Shown here: positions 24,536 to 32,883 of the stretch, piece after piece
Numbering within the stretch: position 1 is the stretch's first letter
Layout: each line of letters starts with the position of its first letter
Position numbers and translations under genes: made by a program
Assembly: GCF_018223745.1 (NCBI RefSeq)
Contig: NZ_CP073653.1
Coordinates: forward strand, 5,807,501-5,871,500
Direction: 5' to 3'
DNA: 64,000 nucleotides
From: Clostridium beijerinckii
GTDB taxonomy: Bacteria > Bacillota > Clostridia > Clostridiales > Clostridiaceae
Notes under the pieces: generated by a model
What the model was told of the DNA's origin: nothing
Databases searched by the model: none
The model's input: the letters and a program-made list of their open reading frames with translations, nothing else

Positions 24536-26710
24536 TTACTTTAATTTAAATGATCCAACCATCTCATTTAAATTATCTGACGAATATTCCAGTACATCGG
24601 TTGCTTGCTTTAGTTGTCTTATTTCTAATAATATTTTTTTAACCATAGACAGTGATTCTTCACTTTTATTTGAACTATTTTCGGTAGATTGTTCTATTTT
24701 ATCTGCCATAGTGCTTAAATTATTCATAACATCCCCAACACTTTGGCTCTGGGTCGAAGTTATTTCTGATATTGACTGCATCGCATTAGCTATTATATTT
24801 ACATCATCATTAATATGATCAAATGATTGAATAGATTCTTTTACACTCGCTGTAGATATATCTACCTTAGTATTTATCTCTTCTGCATATTCAAATGTTG
24901 CTTGTGTCTGTTTTTGGACTTGATTAATGACATTACTTATTGACTTGGTAGCACTTTCTGTTTCTAGTGCTAGCTTAGATATTTCTTCCGCTACTACAGA
25001 AAATCCTTTTCCACTCTCTCCTGCTCTTGCAGCTTCAATTGATGCATTAAGCGCTAGAAGTTGTGTCTGCTTACTTATATTTCTTATAACATTAATTACT
25101 TCACTTATCTCCTGTGAATATCCCTGTAAAGTACTTATAGATTCTACTGTATTCTCGATGGTCTTTTCTAAATCCTCCATATTACTCAAGACTTCTTTTG
25201 ATATGCTTTGTGCCGATGCTGCACTTTCATTAGTTCCTTCAACTATACCTGATACTTCTAATATAAGACTATCCATTTCCTGAATAGATGCTGTAATATC
25301 TGAAAATTTGTTTTTTGTATTTTGGAATACTAGATTTTGGTCTTTAGAATTTTCCAGTAAAGTTATCACTGTATTTTCAATGACTCCCATTCCATTTTTA
25401 ACTTCGCTTGTTATATTAGAAACTATATTTACTGATTTTTTTGTAGTTTTAGCTGATCTTTTCACTCTATATAACATGCTCATCTGATTATTTATGAATT
25501 TATTGAACCATCGCGACAGCTCTCCGATTTCATCTGATGACATTTTTTCAACTCTTTTGGTTAAATTTCCTTCGCCTTCCGCAATATCTTGTAATATATT
25601 TATCGTTCTACTTAAAGGGGATGAAATCATTCTTTTAGATATTAATAACGAAAACAGTGATAATATAATCCACATTGCTATAGATGTAAATATACTATTA
25701 TTCGGTGATAATTTAATTGCTATAAAATTTACTGCAATTAAAATTGCTGATATTATTGATATAGATATTGGCATCTTTAAATTAATACTTTGAAAATTAT
25801 ATATCTCAGCTATATCACCCTCACACATCATTCCCCATACCTCATCACAGTTCGGGGGTTTTATTAATGTTCCCTTACCTCCCACCATTATATGTCTGTA
25901 ATCTGGATATCCAGGCCAACAATCTAGATTTTCACCATTTCGAATTGTATTTTCAACTCCTCGATGTAATTTACTTGTAGCCGGATCATTAAAAATTATT
26001 TCAAATTCGGTATGCTCTTTAATTCTAACTGTACCCCAACTCTTTGTTTTAACTCCATCTTTAAGATTCTCACCTAAAGTAAATGTATTATCCTCAAATC
26101 TGCTTCTAGATATTGCTGTTCCGGGCTTAATATCTCTGCTAGTCTTCACCATAAATAAGTAATTATCTCCAGAATCCTTATATATATGAGTATCCTCATC
26201 TTGAATTACGTTGCTCATATCATCATTTAGTGTTCTGCAGCATAATATTCTAATTTGATTACTGTGATTTTTGCATGTACTGGAAAACATTAATGTAACA
26301 TCATCAGCAAATTTCTTATTACTTATATCAGTATGTAGGGTTCTTTTATCAATATATGGTCCATACATTAAAGGCCTACCTTCTAATCCAGCTTTTAGAT
26401 TAGGTAAATCACTCATATCTAATCCAATATGCTCTTTGCACGAAGAAACTGATACTATTCCTTTCTCATCTAAAACAAATATTTCGCAAAAGTCCTCATG
26501 CTTTTTTACGGTTTCAATTAAATAATTACATACTATATTATCATTGTCTTCTAATGCCACAAGTGAATTCTTAATATTTTCTAATTGTGCCCACTTGTCA
26601 TTAAACCAGTTATCTAATGCCTTTTTTCTTCCATTTGATATTCCTTCAAATACTTTTTCTGAATGTTCCTTTAGATTTCTATTCAACAGATATTTAAGCT
26701 TTAAACTCAT
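24536..26710 (-). CDS. Methyl-accepting chemotaxis protein without an N-terminal membrane helix
   Basis: 724 aa. Residues ~1-315 form a Cache-like sensor (EIFVLDEKGIVSVSSCKEHIGLDMSDLPN, GYPDYRHIMVGGKGTLIKP). Two membrane helices follow close together (ISIISAILIAVNFIAI and SIAMWIILSLFSLLI, ~325-365), then HAMP (LSRTINILQDIAEGEGNLTKRV) and the signalling hairpin with IRNISKQTQLLALNASIEAARAGESGKGFSVVAEEI. Unlike typical receptors there is no first membrane helix: an in-frame stop lies about 20 codons upstream of the GGGGGG-preceded ATG. The sensor domain may therefore face the cytoplasm. No methylation-site consensus was examined in detail. Confidence 0.9.
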   Translation of the reverse strand: MSLKLKYLLNRNLKEHSEKVFEGISNGRKKALDNWFNDKWAQLENIKNSLVALEDNDNIVCNYLIETVKKHEDFCEIFVLDEKGIVSVSSCKEHIGLDMSDLPNLKAGLEGRPLMYGPYIDKRTLHTDISNKKFADDVTLMFSSTCKNHSNQIRILCCRTLNDDMSNVIQDEDTHIYKDSGDNYLFMVKTSRDIKPGTAISRSRFEDNTFTLGENLKDGVKTKSWGTVRIKEHTEFEIIFNDPATSKLHRGVENTIRNGENLDCWPGYPDYRHIMVGGKGTLIKPPNCDEVWGMMCEGDIAEIYNFQSINLKMPISISIISAILIAVNFIAIKLSPNNSIFTSIAMWIILSLFSLLISKRMISSPLSRTINILQDIAEGEGNLTKRVEKMSSDEIGELSRWFNKFINNQMSMLYRVKRSAKTTKKSVNIVSNITSEVKNGMGVIENTVITLLENSKDQNLVFQNTKNKFSDITASIQEMDSLILEVSGIVEGTNESAASAQSISKEVLSNMEDLEKTIENTVESISTLQGYSQEISEVINVIRNISKQTQLLALNASIEAARAGESGKGFSVVAEEISKLALETESATKSISNVINQVQKQTQATFEYAEEINTKVDISTASVKESIQSFDHINDDVNIIANAMQSISEITSTQSQSVGDVMNNLSTMADKIEQSTENSSNKSEESLSMVKKILLEIRQLKQATDVLEYSSDNLNEMVGSFKLK

Positions 26711-26746
26711 AGCAATCCCCCCATATATTATTCTTATATCTACTTT

Positions 26747-26799
26747 TAATAAAAAAATAAAGCACTAAATACAGATTTTTTAAATCCGTACTTGTGCTT
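26747..26799 (-). promoter_or_regulatory. Possible transcription attenuator in the MCP leader
   Basis: On the minus strand AAGCAC...GATTT pairs imperfectly with AAATC...GTGCTT and is followed by TTATTTTTTTATT. It sits between the MCP promoter and its start codon, inside a leader of about 127 nt. No known riboswitch core was recognised. Confidence 0.4.
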
Positions 26800-26843
26800 C
26801 CATAGCATTACTATTTATTTACTACAATTCCTTGTATAACATA

Positions 26844-26872
26844 ATTATACCAACTATATTGACCTTTGTGAA
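26844..26872 (-). promoter_or_regulatory. Candidate promoter of the MCP gene
   Basis: On the minus strand: TTCACA (26872-26867), a 17-base spacer and TATAAT (26849-26844). Confidence 0.55.
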
Positions 26873-26904
26873 TTGTTATTTTTCACGAAACCATTAATAA
26901 AGAA

Positions 26905-26931
26905 AAAAACCCTATCTAAACTAGGGTTTTT
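26905..26931 (-). terminator. Terminator after the SEC-C protein gene
   Basis: AAAAACCCTA and TAGGGTTTTT with a 7-base loop, flanked by A- and T-runs. A second hairpin (AGTAAACTC/GAGTTTACT, 26944-26972) lies between it and the gene. Confidence 0.8.
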
Positions 26932-26986
26932 ACTACATTGAATAGTAAACTCCTCTAAACATAGAGTTTACTTATATGTAATTATA

Positions 26987-27490
26987 TTATTTATCTTTTC
27001 CACAACATTTCTTATATTTCTTCCCACTTCCACATGGGCACATATCATTTCTTCCAACCTTATCTAGATTTCTTACTATCTTAGATTCCTTGTATTGTTT
27101 TTGTATTTCATTTCTTTTTTCCACTGAGAATATTCCATCCCATTGTGGTAATGTGTATAAATATTCTGCTTTTGCATCTAGCATATTCAAATATAAAGTT
27201 TCTAGATTTATATCAAGTACTATTTCTGTATCAGCATCTATAGTCTCAAGATCATATTGAGTTTTTAAACTATCATTAATACCATCCATAAATCCCATAG
27301 CAAATTCTACTGTGGAATCATAATCTTTAGCTAATTCATTTATTGTAGTCTTTTTAACACTTTTATGATTAGCTAATAAATCTTTATATATTGATTTTTC
27401 TAATTTACTATATTCTTCCCAGAAAGCATTTTCTCCCTTAGTTTTTACATAGTCAACAACCATGTCAGTCCAATTTGTATATAAACTCAT
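26987..27490 (-). CDS. SEC-C metal-binding domain protein
   Basis: 167 aa. The C-terminus is a textbook SEC-C zinc motif: GRNDMCPCGSGKKYKKCCGK (Cys-X-Cys...Cys-Cys), the same motif that ends SecA. The first ~140 residues are mostly helical and not recognised beyond that (MSLYTNWTDMVVDYVKTKGE, FAMGFMDGINDSLKTQYDLE). Proteins of this shape are common in Firmicutes, with no assigned function. AAGGGAGGAC precedes the ATG. Confidence 0.8.
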   Translation of the reverse strand: MSLYTNWTDMVVDYVKTKGENAFWEEYSKLEKSIYKDLLANHKSVKKTTINELAKDYDSTVEFAMGFMDGINDSLKTQYDLETIDADTEIVLDINLETLYLNMLDAKAEYLYTLPQWDGIFSVEKRNEIQKQYKESKIVRNLDKVGRNDMCPCGSGKKYKKCCGKDK

Positions 27491-27560
27491 TTTTAAGTCC
27501 TCCCTTAAATCTTCATTGATTATATATAATATATTTCTATAAATTATAAGCTCAAATAAA

Positions 27561-28352
27561 CTATATCTCTATATAACTGCTAGGATTATGTCTGTTTGCC
27601 ATAGTTAATATTATGTCCTCTTTTAGCTTAATTCCATTTTCATTTAGCACGTTTAAAACAGTTTGATATGCTAAATCTGGTTGATTATTAGTATTACTCA
27701 AATGCCCTAAAATAATCTTTTTCTTAGTTGAACATTTATATAGTTCAACTATGGCACTCCCACAATCATCATTAGATAAATGTCCTATTTCGCTCAATAT
27801 CCTACGTTTCAAAGGATATGGATATGGTCCAAACTTAAGCATATTTACATCGTGGTTACTTTCAAGAAGAATAACTTCTGAATCTTTTATATTATCATAA
27901 ATTTCTCTTGTAAAAGTTCCAAAATCAGTTGCTACACTTATGTTTTTTTCTCCTGAGCTAACTGTATACCCCATTGGCGCGGCTGCATCATGCGGAATAT
28001 TAAATGCTTTAATACTCATATCCTCTATTTCAGTAAATGATCTTTTATCAATTACTTTTATGTTATGCTCTTTTATATTTCCAATTAAGCTTTCCATAGC
28101 AGACCAAGTATCAGCATTTGCATATATAGGAATGTCATACTTTCTAGACAGTACTCCAACCCCTTTGATATGATCACTATGCTCATGAGTTATAAAAATT
28201 CCGTTCAAGTCTTTTGGATTTTCATTAATTTCTTGCAACGCTAAATCAATTTTTTTACCTGGGAGTCCTGCATCAATTAATATCTTAGCTTTATTTGAGG
28301 CAATAAACATACTATTACCGCTACTGCCACTATATAAAGAACAAAATATCAT
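27561..28352 (-). CDS. walJ: MBL-fold hydrolase WalJ/YycJ
   Basis: 263 aa. The N-terminus MIFCSLYSGSSGNSMFIAS and metal motif THEHSDHIKGVGVL are diagnostic of the WalJ (YycJ) group; further ligands are in VATDFGTF and ILGHLSNTNNQP. The family is a metal-dependent nuclease-like hydrolase with 5'-3' exonuclease activity reported for relatives, linked to DNA repair and cell-wall control in Firmicutes. It lies 26 bases after murA on the same strand with its own GGGGAGGAG site, so the two are probably co-transcribed. Confidence 0.85.
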   Translation of the reverse strand: MIFCSLYSGSSGNSMFIASNKAKILIDAGLPGKKIDLALQEINENPKDLNGIFITHEHSDHIKGVGVLSRKYDIPIYANADTWSAMESLIGNIKEHNIKVIDKRSFTEIEDMSIKAFNIPHDAAAPMGYTVSSGEKNISVATDFGTFTREIYDNIKDSEVILLESNHDVNMLKFGPYPYPLKRRILSEIGHLSNDDCGSAIVELYKCSTKKKIILGHLSNTNNQPDLAYQTVLNVLNENGIKLKEDIILTMANRHNPSSYIEI

Positions 28353-28378
28353 TCCAATCTCCTCCCCTTTAATTTATA

Positions 28379-29644
28379 CTATTCATCAACTTCTATTCTC
28401 TTAATATCTGCCCCTAAAGCTCTAAACTTATTTTCTATATGAGGATATCCTCTATCAATATGCTCTATACTAGTTATTTCAGTTGTTCCCTCTGCAACTA
28501 ATCCCGCAATAACCATGGCAGCACCTGCTCTTAAATCTGTTGCCTTTACTACTGCGCCTGTCAATTTTTGCGCTCCATCTATAATCGCAACTCTGCCTTC
28601 AACTTTAATATTGGCTCCCATCTTTTTCAATTCATCTATGTGTTTATGCCTATTCTCCCAAATAGATTCAGTAATTAAGCTTCTTCCCGGTACAATACTT
28701 AGCAATGTTGACATTGGTTGCTGAATATCCGTTGGAAATCCTGGATATGGTGTGGTTTTTATATTCACACCCTTAAGTGGTGACTTCACGGTAACTCTAA
28801 TACAATCATCACCTTCTTCAATCACTGCCCCCATCTCTGTAAGCTTAGCTGTAATTGATTCTAAATGCTTTGGTATAACATTTCTTATATAAACATCTCC
28901 ACCTGTAGCAACAGCTGCTATCATGAATGTACCAGCTTCAATTTGATCTGGTATTACGCTATAAGAACAGCCTTTTAGACTTTCTACTCCTTTAATTCTT
29001 ATTACATCTGTTCCTGCGCCTCTTATGTCAGCTCCCATTGAATTTAAGAAATTCGCAACATCAACAACATGAGGTTCCTTTGCTACATTTTCTAGCACTG
29101 TTACCCCCTCTGCTAATGTTGCCGCAATCATAACATTTATTGTTGCTCCTACTGAAACTACATCAAAAAATATATTAGCGCCTACTAGCTTATCAGCTTT
29201 AACATTAACTGCTCCGTGCTCTATAAACACATCAGCTCCTAAAGCTTCAAATCCTTTTATATGTTGGTCAATTGGTCTTACCCCTATTGAACATCCTCCT
29301 GGAAGAACTACTCTTGCTTTCTTAAATCGTGCTAATAAAGCTCCAATGAAATAATATGAAGCTCTCATTCTTCTAACATCATCCGTGCACGCATCAAAAT
29401 TATTTACATTAGAACTATCTATTTCTAAAGTATTGTTATCTATCTTAATAATATCGCAACCTAAGCTTCTAAGTATTCTTTCCAAGCAGTGTACATCTTC
29501 AATATCTGGTATGTTATCAATTATGCATTTTCCATCACTTGCCATTATAGCTGCTGGTAATATTGCTACTGCTGCATTCTTGGCCCCATTGATATCAACA
29601 GTACCTTCTAGCAAGTTTCCGCCGTTTATAACTAATCTCTCCAT
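28379..29644 (-). CDS. murA: UDP-N-acetylglucosamine 1-carboxyvinyltransferase MurA
   Basis: About 421 aa of EPT fold. Evidence: LVINGGNLLEGTVDINGAKNAA with the conserved Lys-Asn, the fosfomycin-target cysteine in PGGCSIGVRPIDQH, PYPGFPTDIQQP and the C-terminal DLRAGAAMVIAGL. It performs the first committed step of peptidoglycan synthesis, adding enolpyruvate to UDP-GlcNAc. The frame is open from GTG 29653, but AGGGTG is better read as the ribosome binding site for ATG 29644. Clostridia usually carry two murA copies; only one is seen here. Confidence 0.93.
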   Translation of the reverse strand: MERLVINGGNLLEGTVDINGAKNAAVAILPAAIMASDGKCIIDNIPDIEDVHCLERILRSLGCDIIKIDNNTLEIDSSNVNNFDACTDDVRRMRASYYFIGALLARFKKARVVLPGGCSIGVRPIDQHIKGFEALGADVFIEHGAVNVKADKLVGANIFFDVVSVGATINVMIAATLAEGVTVLENVAKEPHVVDVANFLNSMGADIRGAGTDVIRIKGVESLKGCSYSVIPDQIEAGTFMIAAVATGGDVYIRNVIPKHLESITAKLTEMGAVIEEGDDCIRVTVKSPLKGVNIKTTPYPGFPTDIQQPMSTLLSIVPGRSLITESIWENRHKHIDELKKMGANIKVEGRVAIIDGAQKLTGAVVKATDLRAGAAMVIAGLVAEGTTEITSIEHIDRGYPHIENKFRALGADIKRIEVDE

Positions 29645-30019
29645 TGAATTCACCCTATCTATTAAAATCTATATTATCATATATATTATTTTACATTATT
29701 AACCTATTTTATAATTAAAATCTACTTTAATTATTATATCATAAACTAAATTTATTTAAATACATTTTTTCAGTCCATCAACACTTTTTTAGCTATATAT
29801 GTGTTACAACACAATTTTTCTTATGGTTTTGTTGTAATTATATCCCTTAAAACATATATTACTGGAATAAATATTTCTTTTATTGAAAAAATATCTTTAA
29901 AAACCTAATTATTCTTATAATTACTATTTAATTATTCTTCTATTCTTTTATTCTATTTATTGTGTTATAATTTACTAAGATTTTTATTAATACAATATAT
30001 TGAGATTGTGAGGTTTATC
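29645..30019. other. AT-rich gap between murA and a divergent gene
   Basis: It holds the divergent promoters. A TATAAT at 29966-29971 (weak -35 TTCTTT) may drive the downstream gene. No ORF or structured RNA was recognised. Confidence 0.4.
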
Positions 30020-30559
30020 ATGAAGTACTATATAGTTGCATTATTTGATGAGGAAACCTATCAAGTAATATCACCAATACAAAGGAATATGTCAAAAAAA
30101 TTCAGAGCAAATAGAAACTCACCTATGCCTTTTGTCTTATTAACATCTATTGAAAATCCAAATTTGGATAAATTATATCCAGTTGTTGATAAAATTATAG
30201 CACCTTATAAGAGTTTTAGAATTGATGCAAGTGATTTAGTCTATTTGTTTGAGCCTACCAAAAGTATAAATTTAAAAATAGACGATAAAGGTTATATAAG
30301 GAGACTTTCTCGTAGTCTTTTTGATATATTAGAACTTAACGGATTTACTGTTAAGTCTTTTGGAGATAGTTTTGTTTCACTTGCAAATTTAGGTTATCTT
30401 CCTAAGGACTATAAAAAGCAAGATGTAAAGCTAAATTTCCCTGAGATATATAATACTGATAACCTTGTTAAATTAAGAATTAAGAGTGTTGAAATATGGA
30501 AGCTTCCTACGGTAAAAAAGAATACTCCCTTAAAATCTTATATTTTGAAAGACTTTTAG
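30020..30559 (+). CDS. 2H-phosphoesterase-like (2'-5' RNA ligase fold) protein, motifs degenerate
   Basis: About 179 aa, starting at ATG 30020 after GTGAGG; the frame is open further upstream but without a site. The layout MKYYIVALFDEETYQVISPI, PMPFVLLTSIENPNLDKLYPVV, SFVSLANLGYLPKDY resembles the 2H family (2'-5' RNA ligase/CPDase), where two His-X-Thr/Ser motifs form the active site. Here the matching places read FVLLTS and FVSLAN, with no histidine in either. If the fold assignment is right it is a non-catalytic member. Assignment is by pattern only. Confidence 0.45.
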   Translation: MKYYIVALFDEETYQVISPIQRNMSKKFRANRNSPMPFVLLTSIENPNLDKLYPVVDKIIAPYKSFRIDASDLVYLFEPTKSINLKIDDKGYIRRLSRSLFDILELNGFTVKSFGDSFVSLANLGYLPKDYKKQDVKLNFPEIYNTDNLVKLRIKSVEIWKLPTVKKNTPLKSYILKDF

Positions 30560-30623
30560 TTTAAGCGTTCTTACTATCATAATAAATCGCCTGTTAAACA
30601 ATCCAATTAGTTTATGTTTTTAG

Positions 30624-30662
30624 GACTGTATTGAATTTTTATATTCAGTACAGTCTTTTTTT
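30624..30662 (+). terminator. Rho-independent terminator
   Basis: GACTGTATTGAAT and ATTCAGTACAGTC (one mismatch) with a 6-base loop, followed by T7. Confidence 0.88.
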
Positions 30663-30844
30663 ATATTTTTTAAAATCACTCTAAATCTATAGTTATATTT
30701 TCCTTGAAAGTAAAATTAATTTAAAAATAATCTCTTAATTTCGAATTTTCTAAAAATATTTTTTTGTAGTCGTTTTCCGAACTTTCATTTATTTTAAAGA
30801 TTTTGTAAAATAATATTATTATTAGAAATGTAGGAGGATTCACT

Positions 30845-31321
30845 ATGAATATTCAGCCACTATTTAAAGTACAAAAAAAATACAATGATAGTTTATCTAT
30901 AAATGAAGAGCTAGACTCCCACAAATTGCGAGTACGCAAAAACCTAGAATTTGAAATCTCTCTTGGTGCATTAGCTAGTGAAACTAATTGTTTTAGCTAC
31001 TTACTAAAAAAATCTAGACCTGTTAACATCAGTGCTATATTCGATAAATATATAACTTGTATTTCTCAAGTCTTAACACTAGGTATTGATCATAAATATA
31101 CAGATTTAATTGCAGTATCTATGGCACCTAATGACTATTGTTTAAGTGATCAGTTTCTAAACCTATATATTGACATAAATGATTTAATTGCTTTCCCATC
31201 TATAGATCACTACTTAACTTTATTTGAAGACCTATTAAGTCTAGGATTGACATTAGGTTTTTCAGAATCTCAAATACAAAATCAATTTATTAAAGATTTA
31301 GACAACTTGGTTATACTTTAA
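30845..31321 (+). CDS. dUTPase-like (all-alpha NTP-PPase) protein, active site eroded
   Basis: 158 aa after a TAGGAGGATTC site. The order LFKVQKKYN, FEISLGALASETNCFSYLLKKSRP, IFDKYITCISQVLTLGIDHKY follows clostridial dimeric dUTPases (MazG/HisE superfamily), whose metal-binding motifs are ELGELANE and EYVDGLHF. Here the first motif keeps only part of its acidic residues (EISLGALASE) and the second reads KYITCISQ, without the Glu and Asp. It may be an inactive paralogue or bind a different substrate. Confidence 0.5.
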   Translation: MNIQPLFKVQKKYNDSLSINEELDSHKLRVRKNLEFEISLGALASETNCFSYLLKKSRPVNISAIFDKYITCISQVLTLGIDHKYTDLIAVSMAPNDYCLSDQFLNLYIDINDLIAFPSIDHYLTLFEDLLSLGLTLGFSESQIQNQFIKDLDNLVIL

Positions 31322-31410
31322 TTAATGCATTCATGCTAATTACATAACACCATTTTTATTTTTTATAATATTTAATATTCTTAGGGGAATAATAATTCTG
31401 AGGTGATGTT

Positions 31411-31842
31411 ATGTTTGGAATAATATGTGCAATAATTTCTGGAATTGCTATGAGTATTCAAGGTGTATTTAATACCAGACTAGGTGAGAAAATCGGAGTA
31501 TGGGAAACTACATTATTAGTTCAGATAATTGCCCTTGTCTTAAGCCTTATCATTTTTTTATTTTTAGGTGATGGTAATTATTCTAATTTGAAGGATTCCA
31601 ACAAGCTTTATTTATTAGGTGGCGCACTAGGGGTTGTTATAACCTTTACCGTAATAAAAAGTGTTAGCTCAATGGGACCTACCTTCGGTATTGGTATTAT
31701 ATTAATATCCCAATTACTTGCTGCTGCACTTATAGATGCCTTTGGGTTATTTGGCAGTGAACGACTTAGATTTTCATTAAATCATTTTTTAGGTATTGCT
31801 ATTATGATTGCTGGTATTGTAATATTTAAGTGGAATCATTAG
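31411..31842 (+). CDS. DMT-family transporter, YdcZ/DUF606 type
   Basis: 143 aa with five hydrophobic segments. FGIICAIISGIAMSIQGVFNTRLGEKIG at the N-terminus, then ETTLLVQIIALVLSLIIFLF and GPTFGIGIILISQLLAAALIDAFGLFG are typical of DUF606 small membrane proteins of the drug/metabolite transporter superfamily. Such proteins are half the size of EamA transporters and act as dimers. The substrate is unknown. GAGGTG precedes the ATG. Its end meets the start region of the next gene, suggesting co-transcription. Confidence 0.82.
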   Translation: MFGIICAIISGIAMSIQGVFNTRLGEKIGVWETTLLVQIIALVLSLIIFLFLGDGNYSNLKDSNKLYLLGGALGVVITFTVIKSVSSMGPTFGIGIILISQLLAAALIDAFGLFGSERLRFSLNHFLGIAIMIAGIVIFKWNH

Positions 31843-31859
31843 GAGAGGACGGAGAGGAC

Positions 31860-32675
31860 TTGAATCTTTTTTCTAACATTAATTTTTTATTCCATTTAAC
31901 AATTAACAATATAAAAGAATATGTAAAAAAAAGCGCTGAAATAAAATCTGATAAAATTATGAAAAATTCAATTAATTGGTTTGGTCATGCTACCACAATT
32001 ATTAATCTATCAAATAAAATTATTATAACTGACCCTGTATTTTCCAATTCCTTAGGATATTTTAAGAGACTTGTAAAAAAACCAGTATACATAAATGATT
32101 TAAAAGTAGACTATATACTACTATCACATGGACATATGGATCATTTAAATTTTTCATCTCTAAAAAAATTAAATAAAGATGCTGTCTTTATTGTTCCAAA
32201 AGGATATACTCGTATTGCTAGACTGCTTGGTTTTAAAAATGTATTTTTATTACATCCTGGAGATGTATATAGAGATGACTTTATAAAAATTACTGCTTAC
32301 CAAGCTAATCATGATGGGAGACGCTTCTATTTTGGACATGATGATGAAAGTATTTCATATTTAATCGAAAGAGAAAATAAAAGCGTGTTCTTCGCAGGCG
32401 ATACAGCGCTCACCGATAATTTTAAGAATATATCCTGTGATGTTGCATTAATGCCTGTAGGTTGTTATAAACCTGATAGATTTTCGTATATGCATTGTAC
32501 GCCAGAACAGAGTTATGAAATGTTTAAAATGATGTCTTGCCCTACAATGATACCAATTCATTATAAAACTTTTAAAATTTCATTAGAGAATTTTCAGGAA
32601 ACTGAAGAATCATTATTAAATTTAAATGATAAAGCTATAAAAATTATAGACATAGGGGAGACCTACAGTTTTTAA
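31860..32675 (+). CDS. MBL-fold metal-dependent hydrolase (UlaG-like)
   Basis: About 271 aa. Motifs: INWFGHATTIINLSNKIIITDPVF, the metal motif LSHGHMDHLN, FFAGDTAL, LMPVGCYKP and MIPIHYKTF. This set is typical of UlaG/NAPE-PLD-like metallo-beta-lactamase hydrolases; the substrate is unknown. The start is uncertain. The frame is open from GTG 31830, but AGGAGAGG (31841-31848) supports TTG 31860; an ATG before INWFGH at about 31961 is a third option. It overlaps or abuts the DMT gene, so it is in the same operon. Confidence 0.75.
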   Translation: MNLFSNINFLFHLTINNIKEYVKKSAEIKSDKIMKNSINWFGHATTIINLSNKIIITDPVFSNSLGYFKRLVKKPVYINDLKVDYILLSHGHMDHLNFSSLKKLNKDAVFIVPKGYTRIARLLGFKNVFLLHPGDVYRDDFIKITAYQANHDGRRFYFGHDDESISYLIERENKSVFFAGDTALTDNFKNISCDVALMPVGCYKPDRFSYMHCTPEQSYEMFKMMSCPTMIPIHYKTFKISLENFQETEESLLNLNDKAIKIIDIGETYSF

Positions 32676-32678
32676 ATG

Positions 32679-32741
32679 GTAGATTGATTATTATTTTTAT
32701 TCAAGTTTCATACTTGTATTTATTTTTAATAATCAATCTAC
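32679..32741 (+). terminator. Long hairpin after the MBL hydrolase gene
   Basis: A perfect 15-bp stem (GTAGATTGATTATTA and complement) with a 33-base loop that contains further pairing (CAAGT/ACTTG), followed by TATTTAATTTTTG. Confidence 0.7.
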
Positions 32742-32748
32742 TATTTAA

Positions 32749-32808
32749 TTTTTGTTATACAATATTTCTTCATCTATTGAATAAATATTGTATAACAAAA
32801 ATTTTTTT
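32749..32808. terminator. Perfect 19-bp hairpin, bidirectional terminator
   Basis: TTTTTGTTATACAATATTT at 32749-32767 pairs exactly with 32783-32801 over a 15-base loop and is followed by T7. It isolates the protease gene from upstream transcription. Confidence 0.75.
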
Positions 32809-32883
32809 AATCCTTCATTTTTTATTAACAATAAAATTCTTTTTCATATAATATATTGAAGTAATAATATTTTGGAGAAATAT

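Noticed and set aside
26747..26849. c-di-GMP riboswitch upstream of the MCP
   Set aside because: The conserved GEMM core and its tetraloop/receptor sequences are not visible; kept only as an unknown attenuator.
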